A stretch of 64,000 nt of DNA. Source: Coptis chinensis (Eukaryota; Streptophyta; Magnoliopsida; Ranunculales; Ranunculaceae). The notes beneath the pieces are model-generated. The model made no database searches. It was given only the letters and a program-made list of their open reading frames with translations, and had not been told where the DNA came from. Location of the stretch: assembly GCA_015680905.1 (NCBI GenBank), contig CM027380.1, positions 49,326,001 through 49,390,000 of the forward strand, given 5' to 3'. Made by a program: the position numbers and the translations under genes. Positions 22,168-34,130 of the stretch are shown here, piece after piece; position 1 is the stretch's first letter; the number at the start of each line of letters is the position of its first letter.

Positions 22168-23865
22168 CTACTGAATTGCGCTGAGAAAAGGAATATTAAT
22201 GCTCACATTTTTGAAAACCTCCATAATCTCTGAAAATTGTTTATCCTTCTTATTTTGAGCGAGACGCTCTGGGAAAGGGGCTTTTGGAACAACAGTTCTA
22301 ATTTGGGAACCTGACTTAGTCTGGGAGTCATCTGGCTTTTGTTGTGGAGTCTTGGAACTCGGGGTTACAGTTGACTCAGTTTCTTGACTAGGTGGGGCTG
22401 GAGTAGTGGATTCACTTGGCATCCTAACCTTATTGTCAATTTGCCTCCCTGATCTTAGTGTGGTGACTTCTTTCATCTCCCTAGGAAAAGTATTATCTTG
22501 GGAACTTGAAACTTCAAAGGCATTTTCCTTGGTGTTCCCCTTTGGGTTAGCTAGTGGTTGACTTGGGAACGTTCCTTTCTCTCTAGCGGCTACAAGGTTA
22601 ATGAGTTGACTAATCTGGTTAGACTGTTGGCTCACTTGTTGTTCAAGCTTATGGAAGGCTTCTTCCCATGGTTGTCTTTGTGGTTGTTGGGATGGAACAT
22701 ACTAGGAACTAGAAGATGGGTTGTACTGGGCTGGGTTCATTTGCTGGTTCATGGGGAATTGGTTCTGTTGCTTACCCTGGTTGTTACTAGAAAAGCCTGG
22801 TGGACCTAACTGTTGGTTTTGAGGCAAATTCTATCTCCAAGAGAAGTTAGGGTGGTTTTTCCAATCCTTGTTGTATGTTGGACTAAAAGCTCCTGGGGGT
22901 GTTCTCTTAAAATCATTAAAGGCACACACTTGCTCCATGGTGGACTCAGGTTGTTGAACAAAGATGGGATGTGGTATGGACTTGAACAAATTATGCACAG
23001 AAAAGTGTTTGGTTCATTGTGCACACTCATCACGGAACTAGAAGCAGACGACACTTGTTGACTTTGGGCCTTATTGGATGTTAAGGCAAAAGTAGCAAAC
23101 TACTTAGTCAAATTGTTCATACTATCTAACACAACCATCGGGATCTCTCTTCACTTTGTACATACCTCCTTTCCTAGGTTCACTAGTCTGTCTCTCGAAG
23201 ATTGGGGTGGTACTAGTACTAATACCCCACTGTTGTGAATCCTCATCTAAGTCTTGGAGGAATGTGAATGCCTCTGATCCGGTCAAGTAAGTGAAATAGC
23301 CTTTGTGCGTGGATTTGATCAATTGGCATTGATCTTGCAAAAGTCCTCTAGTGAAAAATTGGACTAATTGCCACTTTTCATAACCATAGTGGGGACACTT
23401 CAAAAGAAGAGTGTAAAAGCGGTCCCAACACTTATAGTAATGCTCATTTTCAGCTTGTTTAAAATCCATTATCGCCGCTCTCATCGCATTAGTTTTTGAA
23501 ATGGGATAAAATTGTCCCACAAACTTTTTCAACAATTCATCCCAGGTGATGGGCTTGTCCGAGAAAGAATTAAGCCACAAAAGGGCTTCGTCCGAAAGGG
23601 AGAATGGAAAAAGCCTCAACTTCACGTTGTTCTCATCCAAATTTTGATTTTTAAAAGTACCACAAATGTTGAGAAAGTTTATTATATGGGCATATGGATC
23701 TTCATTATCCAAACCATGAAACTGGTGCTGAGCAAGCATATTAATGATGGGCGGCCTAATCTCAAATTGAGCCGGTGGGTAATTGATGCTTGAGGGTGGG
23801 TTTGAAGCAATTGGGGCAAAGTAGTCCCTTAGTTGCTTTTTAGCTGGTTGATTATTTGAAGCCAT
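22168..23865 (-). pseudogene. gag of element E
   Basis: I choose the ATG at 23865 (MASNNQPAKKQLRDYFAP); an in-frame upstream ATG at 24009 gives a longer form with no gag similarity. The gag domain is clear: FHGLDNEDPYAHIINFLNI, LRLFPFSLSDEALLWLNSF, DELLKKFVGQFYP, CWDRFYTLLLKCPHYG. Near 23010 a zinc knuckle has lost its last Cys (CIICSSPYH then F). After breaks, 22635-22168 gives the Q/S/P-rich tail with VTTLRSGRQIDNKVRMP, leading into protease. Confidence 0.85.
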
Positions 23866-24056
23866 GGTGAATGGTCTTAGGCTGACTGGTGGAGAGAAAC
23901 TTATGATTGTGGGAGAAAAAGGTGGATTTCGCTTAGACTTACCGTATGGAGTCCAAGATCGAGTTAGCCGTTTGTTAACTCGTTTCCAACGGGGCATAAA
24001 CGAATGCAAATTCTAACCTAGATGTATACACACTTCCTAAACATTCACCTAGCAAA

Positions 24057-24091
<35 letters not shown>

Positions 24092-24698
24092 TGCACAATC
24101 CAAATGCCAAGCAAAATGCAATAAATCCTAAAGTTTGACTTAAAGGGTCTACACTTGAATCTTTGTCAAGGGAGTTTGTGTTCCTACCAAGAGTAGGGGT
24201 GTTAACTGGGCTTTACCACTATGAATAACCGTTCACATCCATAAGGTGGTCAATGGTAACTCCAATGGGGCTATGCGTACTCTAAGTTCATTGAACTTTT
24301 CGCATTCCACTGAAATTATCTAACGGTTGCACCAGTAGTCACTGAAGTGAAACCATGTGTTCCAAGAACTTGAAAAATATTTACAGTCAATAGTGGGCTT
24401 TTCCCAGCACTCTACCCTTTAGTTGGGGTCTTATGAACACCGATCTAATTATTTGGCTCTAATCTTGGTTAAATTTTAAGTTCAGGTGCAAAACTCAAAC
24501 AAGTCAGAATTAAGTGATCACTTGTAGGCTGGGTCTGCCTTTAGTCAGATTGGAAATTTAAATTGACTCGCGAAATTTAAAACACCCAACACACAATATG
24601 CATTTGAACACACAGAGAACTCCTCTAACAGGGGATTCGAGGAGGGCTTAAAAATTGTACCACCTTTGCTTAAATCCTTATGCTTTCCTTACCTGTAT
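23866..24698 (-). other. Leader of element E between gag and LINE insertion
   Basis: Non-coding, with a run of about 28 T at 24061-24088. Nothing recognised. Confidence 0.5.
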
Positions 24699-26240
24699 TA
24701 TTATTTTTTTATTTTTTTTAAAGTGGAAATTTTATTTATACTGATAACGAATTTTACAAAAAAAATTAGGACAAGCGTGCAACCAGCTGCGCCGCAAGTC
24801 CTTTATGAATAGCAAATCCTATCCTTCTAAAAACAAACTCGTTAAACCAGCTGTCATAACATTACTATTTATAACTTTCTGAAGTCTCTTGAGAAGCTCA
24901 ACAAACTGTTGTTCCAAGAAACCGAAAGTGTTGAAACTGAACGGAATGAAACAATGCTGGTTAGCCCTGCAAGCTTCCTCATGCTTCACCATCTTCCCTA
25001 TCGCTGCTCTCTTAGCTACTTCTCCTACCTTAAAGTCACCATTCCCCAACCCTACCAACAGAGAGACTCCAGTTACATCAACACATGCATGTTTCCCCTC
25101 AGACCAACTGTAAATCAAAACATCCACAGGCCGAAGAGTCGATCTTCCCTCATTCGGATCAGTGAGAAAGTTAATAGGAGCTTCTTTCTTCACTTGTACC
25201 CCAGCCCTCCAAAATGCATCACATAAAATGTCTCTGACATGATCATGTCGGTATTTGAAACCTGGAAAATGTGGACAATGTGCTACATGGTCCCCGAAAG
25301 CATCTAATCTACTCTTTTTGTAAATATGGCATAAACCACCATTAGAGTACAAAGGAATCATGAGACGGTATCGGAGAATAGAACGATACTCCATCGGCGA
25401 CATACGCTGTCCAAGTACCTCCATCAGAATAGCAAGTAGAAAATCTTTTGTGTGTTTTGACTGCAAGCATCCCATGACTGCCTTTTGACGAATAGATAAA
25501 TCAAACTCCCTCTCGAGACCAGGAACAATCTTACTGTAAAACGCTTCTGCCAAAATGTTTTGTGGTTTTGAGGGGACGATATCATTCACAGCCAGAGAAT
25601 TGAGGTCAAAATCGGGTAGGCGGAGACTTAATGCACTGCTAGCAACATCAAGAATCTCATCCATAGGCGCTGTACCATAACTCCTAAGAATGTGGTCTTG
25701 AAGCTCAGAAGTCTGAAAACGGGATGCCACAAAAGCAAATGTATAGACATCAGTGGAACAATAAATACCTAAACCACCCAGACGTAATGGGAGTGTCGAT
25801 AAATGCCACTGTAAATCACCGAAGCCAGGACCATCAGAAACCACAATACCCTGGAGAACACTTTAGAGATGCCGATCAAAAGTTTGAGTTGCCTCTCTGA
25901 AAAAGGATGGTGGACAAGTACGAATTGCGAAGACTAACTTAGAGAGCAAAACACAAGCTCATAAGAGCACTAACTCACACTGTGGATCTTCCAATACAGC
26001 TAAATGTCCATCAGAGTCATAGCCTTGTCAATACACTTGCGAGCAAGACCCATGACAAAAGATGCATTAGTGCTAACTGCACCTCCAAGCAACCTGACCG
26101 AGGATGGGGCAAATCTGAAGGAAAGAGACCGGGAGTAGAGCGACGTGGATTCTTTTGACAAATCTGACAACATATTATTATTATTTTTTAACCTAATTTG
26201 CAACTGGAAATCAATGCTTTCACCTCTTTTTTCCACACTG
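24699..26240 (-). pseudogene. 5'-truncated non-LTR element: RT C-terminus with nuclease-like tail
   Basis: Minus strand. A 341-residue frame (25844-24819) has LPLRLGGLGIY, QTSELQDHILRSYG, CPHFPGFKYRHDHVRDIL, RPVDVLIYSW and HACVDVTGV, then a helical end. The start continues upstream in other frames (LLGGAVSTNASFVMGLARK near 26080, CELVLL, LVFAIRTCPP), with a frameshift near 26000 and stops near 25963 and 25864. This resembles the C-terminal portion of a plant RT-like protein family. The RPxD...VDVT pattern suggests a restriction-type nuclease fold, but this is inference. A T-rich stretch at 24699-24720 would be its poly(A) tail. It sits between E's primer site and gag, so it was inserted there. 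Confidence 0.6.
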
Positions 26241-26245
26241 CAAGT

Positions 26246-26259
26246 TGGCAGCGACGCCA
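26246..26259 (-). other. Primer binding site of element E
   Basis: Minus strand TGGCGTCGCTGCCA, two bases inside the LTR. It differs from A's site by one base and fits a tRNA-Asp 3' end. Confidence 0.75.
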
Positions 26260-26261
26260 TT

Positions 26262-27521
26262 TGAATTGCACAAATTCTTGTCGTTTAGAACTTGCAAATC
26301 AATAAATATAATTTTCAAACTTGCAACAATTAAAAATAATAGTGACAAGTTAGAGTCGAACCACACCTTGAAATGGAGAAATTAGAGCGAAGAGAATTAA
26401 TAAACCAATAACTAACTAAGTACGTGAGATTTAAAACAATTTTTAGATTTTTGATTTTATCAAAGTAATTTAATCTAAGAATGAAAATTTTCTTCTATTT
26501 TATCAACTAATTAAACTAAATTTTTGCCAGTTTTAAAAAATTCAATTAATGAGAAATCCTAATGGTGAATGACTTTACCCCTATTTTTAAAGAATAGATT
26601 ATTTGAATATTTCCAAATATTTATTCCCCTTTATTTTATAAATTTCATCAAATAAACTCCAATGCTAGTTGTAAATTTAATGGATGATTTTTCAGTGTAA
26701 GCATTTTGTGGACGCTAGCCACATTTAAAAGAATATCTCAATAAATGAATCCTCCATTTCTTCAAGCATTTGCGTTTATTTATCTAAGTATGAAAAATCA
26801 CCACATATAATAGAGGAGCATAAACTATCCACGATAAATAATTAAACATCAAAACCAAACTTTAAAATAGACTTAGATAAGAACAAACAATGGAAAATAC
26901 CCCAAATGGTGATAGAATCCATGACTATTTTTCTCTAAGTTATTTTGGAAGAATATCATTGGACATAATTAAAACAACAAGATATGGGGAATTAAACTTG
27001 GAAATATAAAACTAAATCTATATCTTCATGATAAGGGATTCATCTTCCACCATTAGGGTGAAGATTCCCTATCATGCTAACAGAGTAATCAAAAGAGTAA
27101 GAGAATCCCACCATTTTATTCGACCTTGAAATCACTTTATTGCTCGTGGAAAAATAGTACATACACACTCTAATATCTCTCCCTCACTAATTAAATGAAC
27201 TAAAACTACAAAGCAAAATTTCTACTAGAATGGAGATATTATGGGTGTAGAATGAGTGTAGAATAGGTATAGAATGAGTGTAGAATGGGTGTCCCCTCAA
27301 TGCCAATTCTCTTCTCTATTCTAGTAGAAATAATATCTTCACAAAAAATAGAAATAATCTTTGAGATATAAGAAGAAAATATAAGATAAAAGAATTTAGG
27401 AAATGAAATACGGAAGAGATATTATCAAGGTATGAGGAAGGAAGGAAATATAAATTGAAAATCAAATAAAGGATAAAATGGAATGATATGGTTTTGAATT
27501 AGGAATGGAGTGATTGGCAAG
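26262..27521 (-). repeat. 5' LTR of element E, truncated
   Basis: Matches 14349-15609 almost throughout. Similarity stops abruptly at GTGATTGGCAAG. The distal ~0.55 kb (excluding the MITE), which would hold the U3 start and outer terminus, is absent. Confidence 0.85.
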
Positions 27522-27732
27522 TGTAGAGGTTTGGTGTTTTGGGGTGAACGACCTGATGTTCTGTTTGATAGGGAATGGCTGTACTCTTCTTGGGACAAGA
27601 GCTACCTACGTATCAAGTTTCCAGGGGTAAACTTGAATCAAGCCTTACGTAGTTTATCGCTCTCTACTTATAGATATTTGAGCTGACCTTCCATATTTGC
27701 TCCAGGCCGTTTGTCAAGTGTAAATCCACATT
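27522..27732. other. Unassigned segment
   Basis: 211 bp starting TGTAGAGGTTTGG between the truncated E LTR and repeat F. No ORF, repeat or similarity to other parts of the window was noticed. Confidence 0.3.
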
Positions 27733-28197
27733 GTCACACCCCGAATTTTGACAAAATTAGAAAAACAACATTTGTTCCCGACTCTTCGATTTTCGAGGTG
27801 TGATGCACTCTCAACTTCGAAAAACCCATAAATTTTTTTTAAATAAACAAAAGTCCTCTTCATTACAAAAATTCACAAATATGATTAAGTTATAAATTTC
27901 CTTTTAATAATTCTTTAATTATAATTACAACTGAAAATACGAAAAAAAACATTGTCTAAATTAAAATCTATTGCACCTCAAGGGAAAACAAAACATATCC
28001 TGTAATGAGACGCTAACGCGAACTACAAGCACCAATCAACCTTCTTCAGTACTAATCCTGTCAAGACTTATCAACTGTGTTCATTTTATGAACACACCCG
28101 ATAAGCAAACATGCAAATCGTATCAGCATTATAAACAATGATGGTATGAGTAGCCCTAAAATACAAATTATACTTATACATATATATACACAATCAA

Positions 28198-28370
28198 TAA
28201 GGCAGTTAGTTCCTCCATCGAGGCACCTTAACATCCAACGAATAATACAACATTCCTAAGTACAATAATTAAGGCAGGTAGTTCTTCCACTGAGGTGCCT
28301 TAGCTTCCAATTCAATAATAATAAGGCATTTAGTTCCTCCACCGAGGCACCTTAGCTTCAAACTGCACTA
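28198..28370. repeat. Three imperfect repeats in F
   Basis: Copies of AAGGCAGTTAGTTCCTCCAY...GAGGCACCTTAGC start at about 28199, 28272 and 28322, with variable spacers. Confidence 0.75.
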
Positions 28371-28944
28371 GATCAACTGCATCTAATAATAAAATAACAG
28401 AACTAAAACTTACTCTATACTTAAACTGGTGTAGGACTAATCACAGAGTGGGTCACACCTGCATAAATAATCAATTCAACCCACCCTTCTACAAAACCAT
28501 TGTGAATGCAAAATAAATTACAATAAAACAAACATATCATATACATAATTCTAATCATCTCATCGAACCAACAAGAACAATCTCAATGACCAATTTTATA
28601 ACCATAATAAATCATTTATTATAGATTTAATGTACACTTTGATATATCATCAGAATTATTGTTTAGAGTTTTTTCAAGTTTCTCTGGAATCATGTCGTCT
28701 CTATGTTTTACCTAGTTTTCCTGGCTACCACAATCTCTCCCATACGCCGAACATGTACATCCACATGCCTCCCCTCACGTAATGAACCACTCCGTGTGTA
28801 GTTACCATAAGCGGGATATCACATACCAGGTAACCCCCACACGAACGCCATTAGGTGGGTACTTCCACTATTCAGCATAAAATATTGCGCGTCTCATTCT
28901 AATTTTGCGAGCAAGAAAATCAAGCCACTATTCGGCTACGATTG

Positions 28945-29030
28945 CCCTACATAAGGGTCAATCAACATCACATACACCCTACACAAGGGCCAATCATATC
29001 ACATACGCCCTACACAAGGGCCAAATCATA
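28945..29030. repeat. Three short tandem repeats in F
   Basis: CCCTACACAAGGGCCAATCA-type units of about 30 bp, each containing the self-complementary CCCT...AGGG. Confidence 0.75.
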
Positions 29031-29114
29031 TGAGTTGTGGTAGCTAGGTTCTAGGATTTTCGTTATGTAATTTATTCAGGTATCATACATTTGTATCTCA
29101 TAACAATCTCACTC

Positions 29115-29250
29115 TATCACGTGCCAAATAAATTATTGCACTAAGCCATATTATTTGGAAATATCACAATACCTCTTATTTTCATTCTTTCACGTGCCAA
29201 ATAAAATATATTGCACTAAACCACAATCCCTTTGGAAATATCCACAAATA
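29115..29250. repeat. Two direct repeats in F
   Basis: TCACGTGCCAAATAAA...ATTGCACTAA...TTTGGAAATATC occurs twice. A weaker third CACGTGTCAAAAATTGCACC is at about 29466. Confidence 0.7.
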
Positions 29251-30314
29251 CTATAATACATCATAGTAGTATCTCACAGATATAATGATGGAGCATTTAT
29301 ATTTATTTCACAAAAATATCTCATTTAATATATATCCTAACATATCATATCATTTAACAGAATAACAATTTCAACATACCACATAATGTCATAATTGCTC
29401 CAAACGTACTGCATAATATTTTTATAGCATTTTAGGAATATTATGTCTCCTAAAATTTTAATCTCGTCACGTGTCAAAAATTGCACCATATCAACGTAAA
29501 ATCTTTCTTAGATAATGACAAACCAGTTATACAGGCTTCCACAACATTCTACCATTTGATTAGTCCATACAATTTAATATATAAAAACATAACACAATAA
29601 GCAGTCAACAGTCAACGGTCAACATTCAAAGGGCCAAACCCAACAGTCACCAGTCCCAAACCGGTGTTCGTCCATATGGGTCCTGACGCAAACCCGTATG
29701 TACAACACTTTAACCCATAGTCCTAATCCAACTAACCAAAACAAAGCCCAAAACTAAGGCCCAAAAGTCTAAACAACTTAAAGACCCAAACTGACCCATC
29801 TTAAGTCATATGACCCGACCCAAAACAAAAAAAGAAACTGGCCCAAAGAAACAAACTAATTTTGTTTCGGCCCAAATAAACAAACTAAGTTGTTTTGGCC
29901 CAAGCCCAACTAAGGCCCAACTAAGAGGTCGTCTTCCTCACCTCACTAGTAGCTCTCCTCCACCACCAGCCACCACGAGTTCCACCTACCAGCACTCCCA
30001 AAACTAACCGAAATAGTTCGGTTTTGAACCCCCAGAAAAACTCAATATTTCGATACCATCAAAACTCGATTCCCCTCACATCCAAAACTCGATCTCGACC
30101 GCCATTAACCACTTCTTCAAGCTCCCAATAGCATCTCTGCCAACCCCCAACCACCACCAAACAGTTGGGTTTTGATGTCCATCAAAATCCAACCTTTGGG
30201 TATAATCAAAACCCAAAAATCCTCACTCCTCACAAATCGCGTTTGACACTATTACTGCCTTTTTCGAAGCTTCAACAGTCCCACTCTCCAGCACCCAATC
30301 ACCCCCACTACCAC

Positions 30315-31801
30315 TGATAAGAGCCCAAAATTGTAGTTTTAACCCCTTAACAATCGTACTTTTAGACCAATTATGTGAATAATAAGTAAGAGTTAATATT
30401 GATTACGTGTTTTTATGCATTTCAGGCTTCAAAGTCTATTATGTGCAGAAATGTGCCACTTTAGCGAGATAAAGGAGCAAAGGTCGGTTGATAAGGAGTT
30501 GTGTGATTAAAGGCCAAGATTCAAGAAGACAAAGCCTTTCTAAAGCCCGGTCAAAGCTGAAAAGTCAAAGTCAACGCGGGCAGAAACAGCACACAAAGTC
30601 AGCAGAACTTCCGAAGGCCGTATCTTTGGACTCAGACCTCGGAAGTGGGTCTACCTTATGTCAAAACGACCGGCTCTGAAAGAGCTTTCCAATGGTCGAA
30701 GCCTGGGCCCAATCAGAGGAGTAGAAGTGGATGAAAAGTCTGTCGAAGCCAACTGCAGCTGAAGAGGCCTTCTTGGACTGAAAGTATTGGGTTTTGGGCC
30801 TGATTCTCTGGCCCAAAACATGGATCCAAGCCCATGCACGATTTTTTGATCTGAACATATAAAAAAACCAAAGCTTAGCTCTTTGTTAATGGTAGCTAGT
30901 TAGACCTAAAACTATAGATAATTCTAGATCTAGTTTTCATTAAATAAAATTAAATTTAGTTTAAATTCAATTCTTGTTTTAGATTAAACTCTTAGAATCA
31001 TTGTTCTTCATTAGTTTGATAAATAAAATAGTGAGTTTGTCAATTTCGATTTTTGTCATTTACAATTGTTTAGATCTAAATTCCTTTATTACTTGTTATT
31101 AATTTCCTAGTTATTACCTGAGATTTCAATCATTGTTTAGATAAATTGCATAAGAATAGAATTTTTTTATATGATATCTAGTTTTAAATCAATGGGAAAT
31201 GATAGTAGTATGAATCAAAGCTAAACCTCCATTAGAGGGGTTGAAGAAGCCTTGATGTCGCTTGATCTTTGTTAAACTTAGAAATCGTCGTGATAATTAT
31301 TCCACTCTAGAAACGATTAATTCACCATGAGAATGGGTTTAATCGCTCACATGCTAGTTATGAATTGGTAGAAATGCCATGTATAATTAGGGATTATAAT
31401 TACTATTTTGATATGCGAAGCATTCAATTTGGATCACGACGAGTCTTTGTTAGTAGGATTAAGTCAAGTTAAGGTGGATTCAATTCCCTTTAATTGTTTA
31501 TCTAGATTAAAACCCTTAGCTGCCTCTCATTTCGTTATTCGTAACTTGTTAATTGAATTCACCTCGTAGTATAGAATTCCCCTCGTAAACCTCTCATTAG
31601 ACTTAAGGGGGATTAATTTGACTAGAAAACATTTCATGCTAGAGAACTAGGAGTGGAACGAATTTGTTACTCCACTCTATTTCGATAGAATTGAGAGTAG
31701 AAAACTTGATAAATTATAAGCTCGTATTAAAGTTTTAGTTTACTTATGTTTTGAGTTTCATCGTTCATTTCATAGGTAAACTATCATTTTCATTTTTATC
31801 A
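30315..31801 (+). repeat. 5' LTR of element C
   Basis: TGATAAGAGCCCAAAATTG to TTTTTATCA, 1487 bp; same family as the LTRs of A and B. A possible TATA box, ACATATAAAAAAACC, lies at about 30855-30869. Confidence 0.88.
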
Positions 31802-31803
31802 AA

Positions 31804-31823
31804 TGGCGCCGCTACCGTCTTAG
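31804..31823 (+). other. Primer binding site of element C
   Basis: TGGCGCCGCTACC two bases after the LTR end, fitting the tRNA-Asp 3' end with small mismatches. Confidence 0.75.
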
Positions 31824-32322
31824 TTACCTTTAGCATTTTTTCATAGTATAATTAGTCATTTTTAAGTCCCATTAAACCCAACTACCCTTGTTTGATTCAT
31901 ACTGTGGTTGTCCGTTTCAGCATTGAAAAGTTCCGCGAAAAATTACACTGAGCACGACTTGAGCCCAAGCGGGCACTCGCTGCCAAACGCTGGAACCTTG
32001 AGCGAAACCTAAAGCCAAAACCAGCTTCCAAACCCAGCGACGACCTAAATAAACTACTATAACTTGAAGTTACCGCGGCGCACACCTGCGCCTAAAGTGA
32101 GCGCCGGATTTCCACAGGTTTGTTTCGAACTTCGAGTTTTTAAGTTTTTCAGTGTTCTAACTTGTTATATACACTGAACACGCGTAAACAAGACGCTATT
32201 CATAAGCGAAGCAAGGACGCAATCAGGTATTCCTTTCTTCCATACCTCACATCTCCAGTTAGAGGTTTATACTAATATAGCAAGATTGTTTGGAGGGTTG
32301 TCGTGTTTAGACTTAGACTTGC

Positions 32323-34130
32323 ATGAGATTAAGGTCTGGTCGGAGAAAAACACCGAACGTAATTATCCGTCAACGTCAACAAACAAGTCTATCGAGTATA
32401 CCAATCACTACACCTCTAGCTATTATCCCACCCACCACACCTGACATAATGGCTGAAGAAAGAGAGACTCCTCTCTCCGACTTTTACAAAGCCTTGAGCG
32501 ATAGCCCTAAATCTTGCATCGTTCTAGCAGACCCAGTGGGAGATTTTCGAATCCCCCCAAACATATTTAATTTGTTACCCGTTTTTCATGGTTTAGCCAA
32601 TAAGGCACATGCGAAGGATTGAACAAGTCCTTACAACATTCCACCATCCTACGGTTGGTGTGGAACAAATTAAACTGAGGGTATTTCCCTTCACTTTAGC
32701 CGATAAGGCAGCGTCTTGGTTAACTGCCCAAGCGCCTAACTCTGTGGACTCGTGGGCTAAACTTGTTCAGCTGTTTATGGAACATTTTTACCCACCCCTA
32801 AAGACGGATGAGATGCTTTCCAAGATTCATTTTTTCGGATGTAATCCTCATGAATCATTTTCTGAGGCTTGGAATCGTTTCACCAATCTGCTTATAGAGT
32901 GTCCACACCATAACCTAGCAAAAGACACGTTAGTTCGTGCCTTTTTCAAAGGACTTCTACACCACCATAAAGAAGTCCTTGACATAATGAATGGGGGTAG
33001 TTTCCTAAGTAAAGGAGCCTCGGAGGCTTACAAATTTTTAGAAGATCAAACTAAACGCAATAATAATTGGGGGTAGTGATGATATCCCCCGCTCTGCTAG
33101 TTCTTCTTCAACAGTTAAGGCCGTCGGTATGTTTGAGATGAAACCCGATCCAGAATTTAAAAATTTAATCGAATCTCTAACTAAAAAGGTTGAGGCTATT
33201 TCTGTTCAACAAAAGCCTATCCCCGTCATGAATGTAAACTCCAACCCATGTAATTTCTGTTTGAGTCCTGAGCACCCTGACTCCTATTATCCTCTCGCCT
33301 ATGAACAACAACAATTAGAGCAAGATAATGTTTGCTCCATTAATAGCTATCCTATTCCTAATGCCCCATGGAGACAACATCCTAACTTTAGTTGGCGAAA
33401 CAATCAACAAGTTACACCTCCAGGGTTTAATAACCAAAATGTTAGGCAAGCAAACAATTATAACCAAGCTCCACCTAGACAAGGACAAGGTCAGGGGAAT
33501 TATAATAATTATAATAACCAAGCGCAACCATGACAAGGTCTAGCACAAGGTCAGGGTAATTATAATAGTTATAATACCAATAGAGGTATCGTTCCGGTTA
33601 ACAATAGTAACTATCACAACCCACCCATAAATAATCAACGTGAGATAGTTCCAGTCGCACCACAAGTGACTACTACACCTACACAATCGGATCGTATCGA
33701 CGCCTTTATACAGGTTACCCAACAACTTTTCCAAACAATGACTCAATCAAACCAACAGATCTTACAATCCATAAATTAGGGCATACAACAATTAGCCCAA
33801 GAGAAAACCCAACCAAAAGGCGTGTTTCCAGGACAAGCGATACCAAACCCTAAAATAGCAAACACAGCCTTTGGAGTTAACGGGAATACTAGTACGGAAA
33901 CTACAATCGTAGGTGACCTAAATGCCATCACCACTCTCCGTTCTGGAAGAGTGGTTGATAACAAAGTAACTATGCCTATAGTTACCCCATCAGTACTCCC
34001 TACACCGGATATCAAACTAGATACTGAAATAGAAACTGAAGAGCCTACCACTATAGAGGTACCAGTTAAACAACAAACTAAGAAACAGAAAGCCAAGGTT
34101 ACACATCAAGTTGAGCCATACGCTAAATAT
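32323..34130 (+). pseudogene. gag of element C
   Basis: Start MRLRSGRRKTPNV at 32323. The gag domain continues through FRIPPNIFNLLPVFHGL, a frameshift near 32600, then MRRIEQVLTTFHHPT, FPFTLADKAASWLTAQAP, LFMEHFYPPLKTDEM, and another shift near 33075. The zinc knuckle reads CNFCLSPEHPDSYY, so its final Cys is Tyr, unlike A and B. The Asn/Gln/Tyr-rich tail (GNYNNYNNQAQP) ends in a stop at 33534, and LRSGRVVDNKVTMP is at about 33940. Confidence 0.85.

Larger units (their letters stand above)
14349..27521 (-). mobile_element. Element E: Athila/Tat-type gag-pol retrotransposon, degenerate
   Basis: Read right to left: truncated 5' LTR (26262-27521), tRNA-Asp type primer site, LINE insertion, gag (from 23865), protease, RT, RNase H, integrase (ends 18453), long non-coding 3' region, polypurine tract, full 3' LTR (14349-16575). 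The pol order protease-RT-RNase H-integrase is typical of Ty3/gypsy. Stops interrupt gag, RT, RNase H and integrase, and the first catalytic Asp of integrase is replaced. There is no extra downstream ORF. The right end is missing, so no target duplication could be checked. Confidence 0.85.
27733..30314. repeat. Repeat F: LTR-like sequence interrupted by element C
   Basis: Begins TGTCACACCCCGAATTTTG, a terminus style common among plant LTRs. About 2.6 kb with no credible ORF; a Pro/Ser-rich stretch at 29940-30300 looks like a UTR. It contains three separate small repeat arrays. Element C's LTR starts at 30315, so the other end of F is not identified. Orientation and family are uncertain; a chromovirus LTR is one possibility. 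Confidence 0.4.

Noticed and set aside
28945-29030. CRISPR-like short repeats
   Set aside because: Only three units with no unique spacers, in plant DNA; ordinary tandem repeats inside an LTR-like sequence.
29810-30007. Possible small Pro/Ser-rich protein
   Set aside because: Low-complexity frame in repeat F; no start context, homolog or second copy to support it.
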